Below the pieces are notes generated by a model. The model was not told where the DNA came from. It worked only from the letters and a program-made list of their open reading frames with translations, and did not search any database. Of a stretch of DNA of 64,000 nt, positions 39,810 through 56,000 are shown piece after piece (the stretch's first letter is position 1; every line of letters begins with the position of its first letter). This stretch comes from Prosapia bicincta. Its lineage: Eukaryota > Arthropoda > Insecta > Hemiptera > Cercopidae. The translations under genes were made by a program, and so were the position numbers. The stretch spans positions 93,890,983 to 93,954,982 of the forward strand of contig JBAIZL010000001.1 in the NCBI GenBank assembly GCA_036971475.1. Reading direction: 5' to 3'.

Positions 39810-42800
39810 TATATAGTAATGGTGTATAACATTACAACCAAATCTATCCTGACTGGATACTTAATGGGTATATTTTAATATAGGTATATAGTAATGGTGT
39901 AAAAAATTACAACCAAATCTATCCTGACTGGATACTTTATAGGTATATTTTAATATAGATATATAGTAATGGTGTATAAAATTACAACCAAATCTATCCT
40001 GACTGGATACTTTATAGGTATATTTTAATATAGGTATATAGTAATGGTGTATAAAATTACAACCAATTTTATCCTGATTGGATACTTTATAGGTATATTT
40101 TAATATACGTATATAGTAATGTTGTATACAAATACAACGAATTATATCTTGACTGGATTTTTCATAGGTATATTTTAATATTGGTATATAGCAATGTTGT
40201 ATAAAATTACAATCAAATCTATCCTGACTGGATACTTTATAGGTATATTTTAATATAGGTAGATAGTATTGGTGTATAAAATTACAACCAAATCTACCCT
40301 AACTGGATACTTTATAGGTATATTTTAATATAGGTATATAGTAATGGTGTATAAAATTACAACCAAATCTATCCTGACTGGATACTTTATAGGCATATTT
40401 TAATATACGTATATAGGAATGTTGTATACAAATACAACGAATTTTATCTTGACTGGATTTTTCATAGGTATATTTTAATATTGGTATATAGCAATGTTGT
40501 ATAAAATTACAACCAAATCTATCCTGACTGGATACTTTATAGGTATATTTTAATATTGGTATATAGCAATGTTGTATAAAATTACAACCAAATCTATCCT
40601 GACTGGATACTTTATAGGTATATTTTAATATTGGTATATAGCAATGTTGTATAAAATTACAACCAAATATATCCTGACTGGATACTTTATAGGTATATTT
40701 TAATATTGGTATATAGCAATGTTGTATAAAATTACAACCAAATCTATCCTGACTGGATACTTTATAGGTATATTTTAATATTGGTATATAGCAATGTTGT
40801 ATAAAATTACAACCAAATCTATCCTGACTGGATACTTTATAGGTATATTTTAATATAGGTATATAGTAATGGTGTATAAAATTACAACCAAATCTATCCT
40901 GACTGGATACTTTATAGGTATATTTTAATATAGGTATATAGTAATGGTGAATAAAATTACAACCAAATCTATCCTGACTGGATACTTTATAGGCATATTT
41001 TAATATACGTATATAGGAATGTTGTATACAAATACAACGAATTTTATCTTGACTGGATTTTTCATAGGTATATTTTAATATTGGTATATAGCAATGTTGG
41101 GTAAAATTACAACCAAATCTATCCTGACTGGATACTTCATAGGTATATTTTAATATAGGTATATAGTAATGGTGAATAAAATTACAACCAAATCTATAAT
41201 GACTGGATACTTTATAGGTATATTTTAATATAGGTATATAGTAATGGTGTATAAAATTACAACCAAATCTATCCTGACTGGATACTTTATAGGTATATTT
41301 TAGTATAGGTATATAGTAATGGTGTATAAAATTACAACCAAATCTTATCTGACTGGATGCTTTATAGGTATATTTTAATATAGGTATATAGTAATGGTGT
41401 ATAAAATTACAACCAAATCTATCCTGACTGGATACTTAATGGGTATATTTTAATATAGGTATATAGTAATGGTGTAAAAAATTACAACCAAATCTATCCT
41501 GACTGGATACTTTATAGGTATATTTTAATATAGATATATAGTAATGGTGTATAAAATTACAACCAAATCTATCCTGACTGGATACTTTATAGGTATATTT
41601 TAATATAGGTATATAGTAATGGTGTATAAAATTACAACCAATTTTATCCTGATTGGATACTTTATAGGTATATTTTAATATACGTATATAGTAATGTTGT
41701 ATACAAATACAACGAATTATATCTTGACTGGATTTTTCATAGGTATATTTTAATATTGGTATATAGCAATGTTGTATAAAATTACAACCAAATCTATCCT
41801 GACTGGATACTTTATAGGTATATTTTAATATAGGTAGATAGTAATGGTGTATAAAATTACAACCAAATCTACCCTAACTGGATACTTTATAGGTATATTT
41901 TAATATAGGTATATAGTAATGGTGTATAAAATTACAACCAAATCTATCCTGACTGGATACTTTATAGGCATATTTTAATATACGTATATAGGAATGTTGT
42001 ATACAAATACAACGAATTTTATCTTGACTGGATTTTTCATAGGTATATTTTAATATTGGTATATAGCAATGTTGTATAAAATTACAACCAAATCTATCCT
42101 GACTGGATACTTTATAGGTATATTTTAATATTGGTATATAGCAATGTTGTATAAAATTACAACCAAATCTATCCTGACTGGATACTTTATAGGTATATTT
42201 TAATATTGGTATATAGCAATGTTGTATAAAATTACAACCAAATATATCCTGACTGGATACTTTATAGGTATATTTTAATATTGGTATATAGCAATGTTGT
42301 ATAAAATTACAACCAAATCTATCCTGACTGGATACTTTATAGGTATATTTTAATATTGGTATATAGCAATGTTGTATAAAATTACAACCAAATCTATCCT
42401 GACTGGATACTTTATAGGTATATTTTAATATAGGTATATAGTAATGGTGTATAAAATTACAACCAAATCTATCCTGACTGGATACTTTATAGGTATATTT
42501 TAATATAGGTATATAGTAATGGTGAATAAAATTACAACCAAATCTATCCTGACTGGATACTTTATAGGCATATTTTAATATACGTATATAGGAATGTTGT
42601 ATACAAATACAACGAATTTTATCTTGACTGGATTTTTCATAGGTATATTATAATATTGGTATATAGCAATGTTGGGTAAAATTACAACCAAATCTATCCT
42701 GACTGGATACTTTATAGGTATATTTTAATATAGGTATATAGTAATGGTGTATAAAATTACAACCAAATCTATAATGACTGGATACTTTATAGGTATATTT

Positions 42801-42940
42801 TAATATAGGTATATAGTAATGGTGTATAAAATTACAACCAAATCTATCCTGACTGGATACTTTATAGGCATATTTTAATATACGTATATAGGAATGTTGT
42901 ATACAAATACAACGAATTTTATCTTGACTGGATTTTTCAT
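39810..42940. repeat. Satellite B 21-unit (1575-bp) block, two tandem copies
   Basis: The TTAATGGG marker (39861, 41436, 43011) and the GGCATATTTTAATATACG marker (40391, 41966; 40991, 42566) each recur at exactly 1575 bp. Copies are about 39810-41385 and 41386-42940. A third, truncated copy begins at about 42941 and changes register near 43380. An earlier, rearranged relative lies 2609 bp upstream (marker at 37252). Confidence 0.85.
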
Positions 42941-45900
42941 AGGTATATTTTAATATAGGTATATAGTAATGGTGTATAAAATTACAACCAAATCTATCCT
43001 GACTGGATACTTAATGGGTATATTTTAATATAGGTATATAGTAATGGTGTAAAAAATTACAACCAAATCTATCCTGACTGGATACTTTATAGGTATATTT
43101 TAATATAGATATATAGTAATGGTGTATAAAATTACAACCAAATCTATCCTGACTGGATACTTTATAGGTATATTTTAATATAGGTTAATAGTAATGGTGT
43201 TTAAAATTACAACCAATTTTATCCTGATTGGATACTTTATAGGTATATTTTAATATACGTATATAGTAATGTTGTATACAAATACAACGAATTATATCTT
43301 GACTGGATTTTTCATAGGTATATTTTAATATTGGTATATAGCAATGTTGTATAAAATTACAACCAAATCTATCCTGACTGGATACTTTATAGGTATATTT
43401 TAATATAGGTATATAGTAATGGTGAATAAAATTACAACCAAATCTATAATGACTGGATACTTTATAGGTATATTTTAATATAGGTATATAGTAATGGTGT
43501 ATAAAATTACAACCAAATCTATCCTGACTGGATACTTTATAGGTATATTTTAGTATAGGTATATAGTAATGGTGTATAAAATTACAACCAAATCTATCCT
43601 GACTGGATGCTTTATAGGTATATTTTAATATAGGTATATAGTAATGGTGTATAAAATTACAACCAAATCTATCCTGACTGGATACTTAATGGGTATATTT
43701 TAATATAGGTATATAGTAATGGTGTAAAAAATTACAACCAAATCTATCCTGACTGGATACTTTATAGGTATATTTTAATATAGGTATATAGTAATGGTGT
43801 ATAAAATTACAACCAAATCTATCCTGACTGGATACTTTATAGGCATATTTTAATATACGTATATAGGAATGTTGTATACAAATACAACGAATTTTATCTT
43901 GACTGGATTTTTCATAGGTATATTTTAATATTGGTATATAGCAATGTTGTATAAAATTACAACCAAATCTATCCTGACTGGATACTTTATAGGTATATTT
44001 TAATATTGGTATATAGCAATGTTGTATAAAATTACAACCAAATCTATCCTGACTGGATACTTTATAGGTATATTTTAATATTGGTATATAGCAATGTTGT
44101 ATAAAATTACAACCAAATCTATCCTGACTGGATACTTTATAGGTATATTTTAATAAAGGTATATAGTAATGGTGTATAAAATTACAACCAAATCTATCCC
44201 GATTGGATACTCTATAGGTATATTTTAATATAGGTATATAGTAATATTGTGTAAAATTACAGCCAAATCTATCCTGACTGGATACTTTATAGGTATATTT
44301 TAATATAGGTATATAGTAATGGTGTATAAAATTACAACCAAATCTATCCTGACTGGATACTTAATAGGTATATTTTAATATAGGTATATAGTAATGGTGT
44401 AAAAAATTACAACCAAATCTATCCTGACTGGATACTTTATAGGTATATTTTAATATAGATATATAGTAATGGTGTATAAAATTACAACCAAATCTATCCT
44501 GACTGGATACTCTATAGGTATATTTTAATATAGGTATATAGTAATGGTGTATAAAATTACAACCAATTTTATCCTGATTGGATACTTTATAGGTATATTT
44601 TAATATACGTATATAGTAATGTTGTATACAAATACAACGAATTTTATCTTGACTGGATTTTTCATAGGTATATTTTAATATTGGTATATAGCAATGTTGT
44701 ATAAAATTACAACCAAATCTATCCTGACTGGATACTTTATAGGTATATTTTAATATAGGTAGATAGTAATGGTGTATAAAATTACAACCAAATCTACCCT
44801 AACTGGATACTTTATAGGTATATTTTAATATAGGTATATAGTAATGGTGTATAAAATTACAACCAAATCTATCCTGACTGGATACTTAATAGGTATATTT
44901 TAATATACGTATATAGTAATGTTGTATACAAATACAACGAATTTTATCTTGACTGGATTTTTCATAGGTATATTTTAATATTGGTATATAGCAATGTTGT
45001 ATAAAATTACAACCAAATCTATCCTGACTGGATACTTTATAGGTATATTTTAATATAGGTAGATAGTAATGGTGTATAAAATTACAACCGAATCTATCCT
45101 GACTGGATCTTTTATAGGTATATTTTAATATAGGTGGATAGTAATGGTGTATAAAATTACAACCAAATCTATCCTGACTGGATACTTTATAGGTATATTT
45201 TAATATAGGTATATAGAAATGGTGTATAAAATTACAACCAAATCTATCCTGACTGGATACTTTATAGGTATATTTTAATATACGTATATAGTAATGTTGT
45301 ATACAAATACAACGAATTTTATCTTGACTGGATTTTTCATAGGTATATTTTAATATTGGTATATAGCAATGTTGTATAAAATTACAACCAAATCTATCCT
45401 GACTGGATACTTTATAGGTATATTTTAATATAGGTAGATAGTAATGGTGTATAAAATTACAACCAAATCTATCCTGACTGGATACTTTATAGGTATATTT
45501 TAATATAGGTATATAGAAATGGTGTATAAAATTACAACCAAATCTATCCTGACTGGATACTTTATAGGTATATTTTAATATACGTATATAGTAATGTTGT
45601 ATACAAATACAACGAATTTTATCTTGACTGGATTTTTCATAGGTATATTTTAATATTGGTATATAGCAATGTTGTATAAAATTACAACCAAATCTATCCT
45701 GACTGGATACTTTATAGGTATATTTTAATATAGGTAGATAGTAATGGTGTATAAAATTACAACCAAATCTATCCTGACTGGATCTTTTATAGGTATATTT
45801 TAATATAGGTAGATAGTAATGGTGTATAAAATTACAGCAAAATCTATCCTGACTGGATACTTTATAGGTATATTTTAATATAGGTAGATAGTAATGGTGT

Positions 45901-47759
45901 ATAAAATTACAACCAAATCTATCCTGCCTGGATACTTTATAGGTATATTTTAATATAGGTAGATAGTAATGGTGTATAAAATTACAAACAAATCTATCCT
46001 GACTGGATACTTTATAGGTATATTTTAATATACGTATATAGTAATGTTGTATACAAATACAACGAATATTATCTTGACTGTATTTATCATAGGTATATTT
46101 TAATATTGGTATATAGCAATGTTGTATAAAATTACAACCAAATCTATCCTGACTGGATACTTTATAGGTATATTTTAATATAGGTATATAGTAATGGTGT
46201 ATAAAATTACAACCAAATCTATCCTGACTGGATACTTTATAGGTATATTTTAATATAGGTATATAGTAATATTGTGTAAAATTACAACCAAATCTATCCT
46301 GACTGGATACTTTATAGGTATATATAAATATAGGTATATAGTAATGGTGTATACAATTACAACCAAATCTATCCTGACTGGATACTTTATAGGTATATTT
46401 TAATATAGATATATAGTAATGGTGTATAAAATTACAACCAAATCTATCCTGACTGGATACTTTTTAGGTATATTTTAATATAGGTATATAGTAATGGTGT
46501 ATAAAATTACAACCAAATCTATCCTGACTGGATACTTTATAGGTATATTTTAATATACGTATATAGTAATGTTGTATACAAATACAACGAATTATATCTT
46601 GACTGGATTTTTCATAGGTATATTTTAATATTGGTATATAGCAATGTTGTATAAAATTACAACCAAATCTATCCTGACTGGATACTTTATAGGTATATTT
46701 TAATATAGGTAGATAGTAATGGTGTATAAAATTACAACCAAATCTACCCTAACTGGATACTTTATAGGTATATTTTAATATAGGTATATAGTAATGGTGT
46801 ATAAAATTACAACCAAATCTATCCTGACTGGATACTTTATAGGCATATTTTAATATACGTATATAGGAATGTTGTATACAAATACAACGAATTTTATCTT
46901 GACTGGATTTTTCATAGGTATATTTTAATATTGGTATATAGCAATGTTGTATAAAATTACAACCAAATCTATCCTGACTGGATACTTTATAGGTATATTT
47001 TAATATTGGTATATAGCAATGTTGTATAAAATTACAACCAAATCTATCCTGACTGGATACTTTATAGGTATATTTTAATATTGGTATATAGCAATGTTGT
47101 ATAAAATTACAACCAAAAATATCCTGACTGGATACTTTATAGGTATATTTTAATATTGGTATATAGCAATGTTGTATAAAATTACAACCAAATCTATCCT
47201 GACTGGATACTTTATAGGTATATTTTAATATTGGTATATAGCAATGTTGTATAAAATTACAACCAAATCTATCCTGACTGGATACTTTATAGGTATATTT
47301 TAATATAGGTATATAGTAGTGGTGAATAAAATTACAACCAAATCTATCCTGACTGGATACTTTATAGGCATATTTTAATATACGTATATAGGAATGTTGT
47401 ATACAAATACAACGAATTTTATCTTGACTGGATTTTTCATAGGTATATTTTAATATTGGTATATAGCAATGTTGGGTAATATTACAACCAAATCTATCCT
47501 GACTGGATACTTCATAGGTATATTTTAATATAGGTATATAGTAATGGTGAATAAAATTACAACCAAATCTATAATGACTGGATACTTTATAGGTATATTT
47601 TAATATAGGTATATAGTAATGGTGTATAAAATTACAACCAAATCTATCCTGACTGGATACTTTATAGGTATATTTTAGTATAGGTATATAGTAATGGTGT
47701 ATAAAATTACAACCAAATCTATCCTGACTGGATGCTTTATAGGTATATTTTAATATAGG

Positions 47760-49380
47760 TATATAGTAATGGTGTATAAAATTACAACCAAATCTATCCT
47801 GACTGGATACTTAATGGGTATATTTTAATATAGGTATATAGTATTGGTGTAAAAAATTACAACCAAATCTATCCTGACTGGATACTTTATAGGTATATTT
47901 TAATATAGATATATAGTAATGGTGTATAAAATTACAACCAAATCTATCCTGACTGGATACTTTATAGGTATATTTTAATATAGGTATATAGTAATGGTGT
48001 ATAAAATTACAACCAATTTTATCCTGATTGGATACTTTATAGGTATATTTTAATATACGTATATAGTAATGTTGTATACAAATACAACGAATTATATCTT
48101 GACTGGATTTTTCATAGGTATATTTTAATATTGGTATATAGCAATGTTGTATAAAATTACAACCAAATCTATCCTGACTGGATACTTTATAGGTATATTT
48201 TAATATAGGTAGATAGTAATGGTGTATAAAATTACAACCAAATCTACCCTAACTGGATACTTTATAGGTATATAGTAATGGTGTATAAAATTACAACCAA
48301 ATCTATCCTGACTGGATACTTTATAGGCATATTTTAATATACGTGTATAGGAATGTTGTATACAAATACAACGAATTTTATCTTGACTGGATTTTTCATA
48401 GGTATATTTTAATATTGGTATATAGCAATGTTGTATAAAATTACAACCAAATCTATCCTGACTGGATACTTTATAGGTATATTTTAATATTGGTATATAG
48501 CAATGTTGTATAAAATTACAACCAAATCTATCCTGACTGGATACTTTATAGGTATATTTTAATATTGGTATATAGCAATGTTGTATAAAATTACAACCAA
48601 ATATATCCTGACTGGATACTTTATAGGTATATTTTAATATTGGTATATAGCAATGTTGTATAAAATTACAACCAAATCTATCCTGACTGGATACTTTATA
48701 GGTATATTTTAATATTGGTATATAGCAATGTTGTATAAAATTACAACCAAATCTATCCTGACTGGATACTTTATAGGTATATTTTAATATAGGTATATAG
48801 TAATGGTGTATAAAATTACAACCAAATCTATCCTGACTGGATACTTTATAGGTATATTTTAATATAGGTATATAGTAATGGTGAATAAAATTACAACCAA
48901 ATCTATCCTGACTGGATACTTTATAGGCATATTTTAATATACGTATATAGGAATGTTGTATACAAATACAACGAATTTTATCTTGACTGGATTTTTCATA
49001 GGTATATTTTAATATTGGTATATAGCAATGTTGGGTAAAATTACAACCAAATCTATCCTGACTGGATACTTCATAGGTATATTTTAATATAGGTATATAG
49101 TAATGGTGAATAAAATTACAACCAAATCTATAATGACTGGATACTTTATAGGTATATTTTAATATAGGTATATAGTAATGGTGTATAAAATTACAACCAA
49201 ATCTATCCTGACTGGATACTTTATAGGTATATTTTAGTATAGGTATATAGTAATGGTGTATAAAATTACAACCAAATCTATCCTGACTGGATGCTTTATA
49301 GGTATATTTTAATATAGGTATATAGTAATGGTGTATAAAATTACAACCAAATCTATCCTGACTGGATACTTAATGGGTAT
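47760..49380. repeat. Further copy of the 1575-bp block family, 1559-bp spacing
   Basis: TTAATGGG markers at 47811 and 49370 are 1559 bp apart. The 16-bp shortfall from 1575 is explained by a monomer near 48265 that lacks one 16-bp interval between ATAGGTATAT copies. Confidence 0.75.
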
Positions 49381-51299
49381 ATTTTAATATAGGTATATAG
49401 TAATGGTGTAAAAAATTACAACCAAATCTATCCTGACTGGATACTTTATAGGTATATTTTAATATAGATATATAGTAATGGTGTATAAAATTACAACCAA
49501 ATCTATCCTGACTGGATACTTTATAGGTATATTTTAATATAGGTATATAGTAATGGTGTATAAAATTACAACCAAATCTATCCTGACTGGATACTTTATA
49601 GGTATATTTTAATATTGGTATATAGTAATGGTGTATAAAATTACAACCAAATATATCCTGACTGGATACTTTATAGGCATATTTTAATATACGTATATAG
49701 GAATGTTGTAGACAAATACAACGAATTTTATCTTGACTGGATTTTTCATAGGTATATTTTAATATTGGTATATAGCAATGTTGTATAAAATTACAACCAA
49801 ATCTATCCTGACTGGATACTTTATAGGTATATTTTAATATTGGTATATAGCAATGTTGTATAAAATTACAACCAAATCTATCCTGACTGGATACTTTATA
49901 GGTATATTTTAATATTGGTATATAGCAAAGTTGTATAAAATTACAACCAAATCTATCCTGACTGGATTTTTCATAGGTATATTTTAATATTGGTATATAG
50001 CAATGTTGGGTAAAATTACAACCAAATCTATCCTGACTGGATACTTCATAGGTATATTTTAATATAGGTATATAGTAATGGTGAATAAAATTACAACCAA
50101 ATCTATACTGACTGGATACTTTATAGGTATATTTTAATATAGGTATATAGTAATGGTGTATAAAATTACAACCAAATCTATCCTGACTGGATACTTTATA
50201 GGTATATTTTAGTATAGGTATATAGTAATGGTGTATAAAATTACAACCAAGTCTATCCTGACTGGATGCTTTATAGGTATATTTTAATATAGGTATATAG
50301 TAATGGTGTATAAAATTACAAAAAAATCTATCCTGACTGGATACTTTATAGGCATATTTTATTATAGGTATATAGTAATGGTGTATAAAATTACAACCAA
50401 ATCTATCCTGACTGGATACTTTATAGGTATATTTTAATATAGGTATATAGTAATGGTGTATAAAATTACAACCAAATCTATCCTGACTGGATACTTTATA
50501 GGTATATTTTAATATTGGTATATAGCAATGTTGGGTAAAATTACAACCAAATCTATCCTGACTGGATACTTCATAGGTATATTTTAATATAGGTATATAG
50601 TAATGGTGATTAAAATTACAACCAAATCTATAATGACTGGATACTTTATAGGTATATTTTAATATAGGTATATAGGAATGGTGTATAAAATTACAACCAA
50701 ATCTATCCTGACTGGATACTTTATAGGCATATTTTATTATAGGTATATAGTAATGGTGTATAAAATTACAACCAAATCTATCCTGACTGGATACTTTATA
50801 GGTATATTTTAATATAGGTATATAGTAATGGTGTATAAAATTACAACCAAATCTATCCTGAATGGATACTTTATAAGTATATTTTAATATACGTATATAG
50901 TAATGGTGTATAAAATTACAACCAAATCTATCCTGACTGGATACTTTATAGGTATATTTTAATATACGTATATAGTAATGTTGTATACAAATACAACGAA
51001 TTTTATCTTGACTTGATTTCTCATAGGTATATTTTAATATTGGTATATAGCAATGTTGTATAAAATTACAACCAAATCTATCCTGAATGGATACTTTATA
51101 GGTATATTTTAATATACGTATATAGTAATGGTGTATAAAATTACAACCAAATCTATCCTGACTGGATACTTTATAGGTATATTTTAATATAGGTATATAG
51201 TAATGGTGTATAAAATTACAACCAAATCTATCCTGACTGGATACTTTATAGGTATATTTTAATATAGGTATGTAGTAATGGTGTATAAAATTACAACCA

Positions 51300-53000
51300 A
51301 ATCTATCCTGACTGGATACTTTATAGGTATTTTTCAATATAGGTATATAGTAATGGTGTATAAAATTACAACCAAATCTATCCTGACTGGATACTTTATA
51401 GGTATATTTTAATATAGGTATATAGTAATGGTGTATATAATTACAACCAAATCTATCCTGACTGGATAATTTATAGGTATATTTAAATATAGGTATATAG
51501 TAATGGTGTATAAAATTACAACCAAATCTATATTGACTGGATACTTTATAGGTATATTTTAATATACGTATATAGTAATGTTGTATACAAATACAACGAA
51601 TTTTATCTTGACTGGATTTTTCATAGGTATATTTTAATATTGGTATGTAGCAATGTTGTATAAAATTACAACCAAATCTATCCTGACTGGATACTTTATA
51701 GGTATATTTTAGTATAGGTATATAGTAATGGTGTATAAAATTACAACCAAATCAATCCTGACTGGATACTTTATAGGTATATTTTAATATAGGTATATAG
51801 TAATGGTGTATAAAATTACAACCAAATCTATCCTGACTGGATACTTTATAGGTGTATTTTAATATAGGTATATAGTAATGGTGTATAAAATTACAACCAA
51901 ATCTATCCTGACTGGATACTTTATATGTATATTTTAATATACGTATATAGTAATGTTGTATACAAATACAACGAATTTTATCTTGACTTGATTTTTCATA
52001 GTTATATTTTAATATTGGTATATAGCAATGTTGTAAAAAATTACAAACAAATCTATCCTGAATGGATACTTTATAAGTATATTTTATTATAGGTATATAG
52101 TAATGGTGTTTAAAATTACAACCAAATCTATCCTGACTGGATACTTCATAGGTATATTTTAATATAGGTATATAGTAATGGTGAATAAAATTACAACCAA
52201 ATCTATAATGACTGGATACTTTATAGGTATATTTTAATATAGGTATATAGTAATGGTGTATAAAATTACAACCAAATCTATCCTGACTGGATACTTTATA
52301 GGTATATTTTAGTATAGGTATATAGTAATGGTGTATAAAATTACAACCAAATCTATCCTGACTGGATGCTTTATAGGTATATTTTAATATAGGTATATAG
52401 TAATGGTGTATAAAATTACAACCAAATCTAACCTGACTGGATACATTAAAATCATATTTTATTATAGGTATATAGTAATGGTGTATAAAATTACAACCAA
52501 ATCTATCCTGACTGGATACTTTATAGGTATATTTTAATATAGGTATATAGTAATGGTGTATAAAATTACAACCAAATCCATCCTGACTGGATACTTTATA
52601 GGTATATTTTAATATACGTATATAGTAATGTTGTATACAAATACAACGAATTTTATCTTGACTTGATTTCTCATAGGTATATTTTAATATTGCTATATAG
52701 CAATGTTGTATAAAATTACAACCAAATCTATCCTGAATGGATACTTTATAAGTGTATTTTAATATACGTATATAGTAATGGTGTATAAAATTACAACCAA
52801 ATCTATCCTGACTGGATACTTTATAGGTATATTTTAATATAGGTATATAGTAATGGTGTATAAAATTACAACCAAATCTATCCTGACTGGATACTTTATA
52901 GGTATATTTTAATATAGGTATGTAGTAATGGTGTATAAAATTACAACCAAATCTATCCTGACTGGATACTTTATAGGTATTTTTCAATATAGGTATATAG
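51300..53000. repeat. Satellite B 22-unit (1650-bp) spacing block
   Basis: The GGTATTTTTCAATATAGG variant occurs at about 51327 and 52977 (1650 bp) and again at about 57628 and 59278 (1650 bp), each time with similar neighbouring variants, including GTATGTAGTAATGG just before it. Other copies lie near 54481 and 61528. The variant is absent left of 51.3 kb. Confidence 0.7.
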
Positions 53001-56000
53001 TAATGGTGTATAAAATAACAACCAAATCAATCCTGACTGGATACTTTATAGGTATATTTTAATATAGGTATATAGTAATGGTGTATATAATTACAACCAA
53101 ATCTATCCTGACTGGATAATTTATAGGTATATTTAAATATAGGTATATAGTAATGGTGTATAAAATTACAACCAAATCTATATTGACTGGATACTTTATA
53201 GGTATATTTTAATATACGTATATAGTAATGTTGTATACAAATACAACGAATTTTATCTTGACTGGATTTTTCATAGGTATATTTTAATATTGGTATGTAG
53301 CAATGTTGTATAAAATTACAACCAAATCTATCCTGACTGGATACTTTATAGGCATATTTTAATATACGTATATAAGAATGTTGTATACAAATACAACGAA
53401 TTTTATCTTGACTGGATTTTTCATAGATATATTTTAATACTGGTATATAGCAATGTTGTATAAAATTACAACCAAATCTATCTTGACTGGATACTTTATA
53501 GGTATATTTTAATATAGGTATATAGTAATGGTGTATAAAATTACAACCAAATCTATCCTGACTGGATACTTTATAGGTATATTTTAGTATAGGTATATAG
53601 TAATGGTGTATAAAATTACAACCAAATCTATCCTGACTGGATACTTTATAGGTATATTTTAATATAGGTATATAGTAATGGTGTATAAAATTACAACCAA
53701 ATTTATTATGACTGGATACTTTATAGGTATATTTTAATATAGGTATATAGTACTGTTGTATAAAATTACAACCAAATCTATCCTGACTGGATATTTTATA
53801 GGTATATTTTAATATAGGTATATAGTAATTTTGTATAAAATTACAACCAAATCTATCCTGACTGGATACTTTATATGTATATTTTAATATACGTATATAG
53901 TAATGTTGTATACAAATACAACGAATTTTATCTTGACTTGATTTTTCATAGTTATATTTTAATATTGGTATATAGCAATGTTGTAAAAAATTACAAACAA
54001 ATCTATCCTGAATGGATACTTTATAAGTATATTTTAATATAGGTATATAGTAATGGTGTTTAAAATTACAACCAAATCTATTATGACTGGATACTTTATA
54101 GGTATATTTTAATATAGGTATATAGTAATGGTGTATAAAATTACAACCAAATCTATCCTGACTGGATAATTTATAGGTATATTTTAATATAGGTATATAG
54201 TAATGGTGTATAAAATTACAACCAAATCTATATTGACTGGATACTTTATAGGTGTATTTTAATATACGTATATAGTAATGATGTATACAAATACAACGAA
54301 TTTTATCTTGACTGGATTTTTCATAGGTATATTTTAATATTGGTATATAGCAATGTTGTATAAAATTACAAAAAAAAAATCTATCCTGACTGGATACTTT
54401 ATAGGTATATTTTAATATAGGTATATAGTAATGGTGTATAAAATTACAACCAAATCTATCCTGACTGGATACTTTATAGGTATTTTTCAATATAGGTATA
54501 TAGTAATGGTGTATAAAATTACAACCAAATCTATCCTGACTGGATACTTTATAGGTATATTTTAATATAGGTATATAGTAATGGTGTATATAATTACAAC
54601 CAAATCTATCCTGACTGGATAATTTATAGGTTTATTTAAATATAGGTATATAGTAATGGTGTATAAAATTACAACCAAATCTATATTGACTGGATACTTT
54701 ATAGGTATATTTTAATATACGTATATAGTAATGTTGTATACAAATACAACGAATTTTATCTTGACTGGATTTTTCATAGGTATATTTTAATATTGGTATG
54801 TAGCAATGTTGTATAAAATTACAACCAAATCTATCCTGACTGGATACTTTATAGGTATATTTTAATATAGGTATATAGTAATGGTGTATAAAATTACAAC
54901 CAAATCTATCCTGACTGGATACTTTATAGGTATATTTTAGTGTAGGTATATAGTAATGGTGTATAAAATTACAACCAAATCTATCCTGACTGGATACTTT
55001 ATAGGTATATTTTAATATAGGTATATAGTAATGGTGTATATAATTAAAACCAAATCTATCCTGACTGGATACTTTATAGGTGTATTTTAATATAGGTATA
55101 TAGTAATGGTGTATAAAATTACAACCAAATCTATCCTGACTGGATACTTTATATGTATATTTTAATATACGTATATAGTAATGTTGTATACAAATACATC
55201 GAATTTTATCTTGACTTGATTTTTCATAGTTATATTTTAATATTGGTATATAGCAATGTTGTAAAAAATTACAAACAAATCTATCCTGAATGGATACTTT
55301 ATAAGTATATTTTATTATAGGTATATAGTAATGGTGTTTAAAATTACAACCAAATCTATCCTGACTGGATACTTCATAGGTATATTTTAATATAGGTATA
55401 TAGTAATGGTGAATAAAATTACAACCAAATCTATAATGACTGGATACTTTATAGGTATATTTTAATATAGGTATATAGTAATGGTGTATAAAATTACAAC
55501 CAAATCTATCCTGACTGGATACTTTATAGGTATATTTTAGTATAGGTATATAGTAATGGTGTATAAAATTACAACCAAATCTATCCTGACTGGATGCTTT
55601 ATAGGTATATTTTAATATAGGTATATAGTAATGGTGTATAAAATTACAACCAAATCTATCCTGACTGGATACTTTAAAGGCATATTTTATTATAGGTATA
55701 TAGTAATGGTGTATAAAACTACAAACAAATCTATCCTGACTGGATACTTTATAGGTATATTTTAATATAGGTATATAGTAATGGTGTATAAAATTACAAC
55801 CAAATCTATATTGACTGGATACTTTATAGGTGTATTTTAATATACGTATATAGTAATGTTGTATACAAATACAACGAATTTTATCTTGACTGGATTTTTC
55901 ATAGGTATATTTTAATATTGGTATATAGAAATGTTGTATAAAATTACAACCAAATCTATCCTGACTGGATACTTTATAGGCATATTTTAATATACGTATA

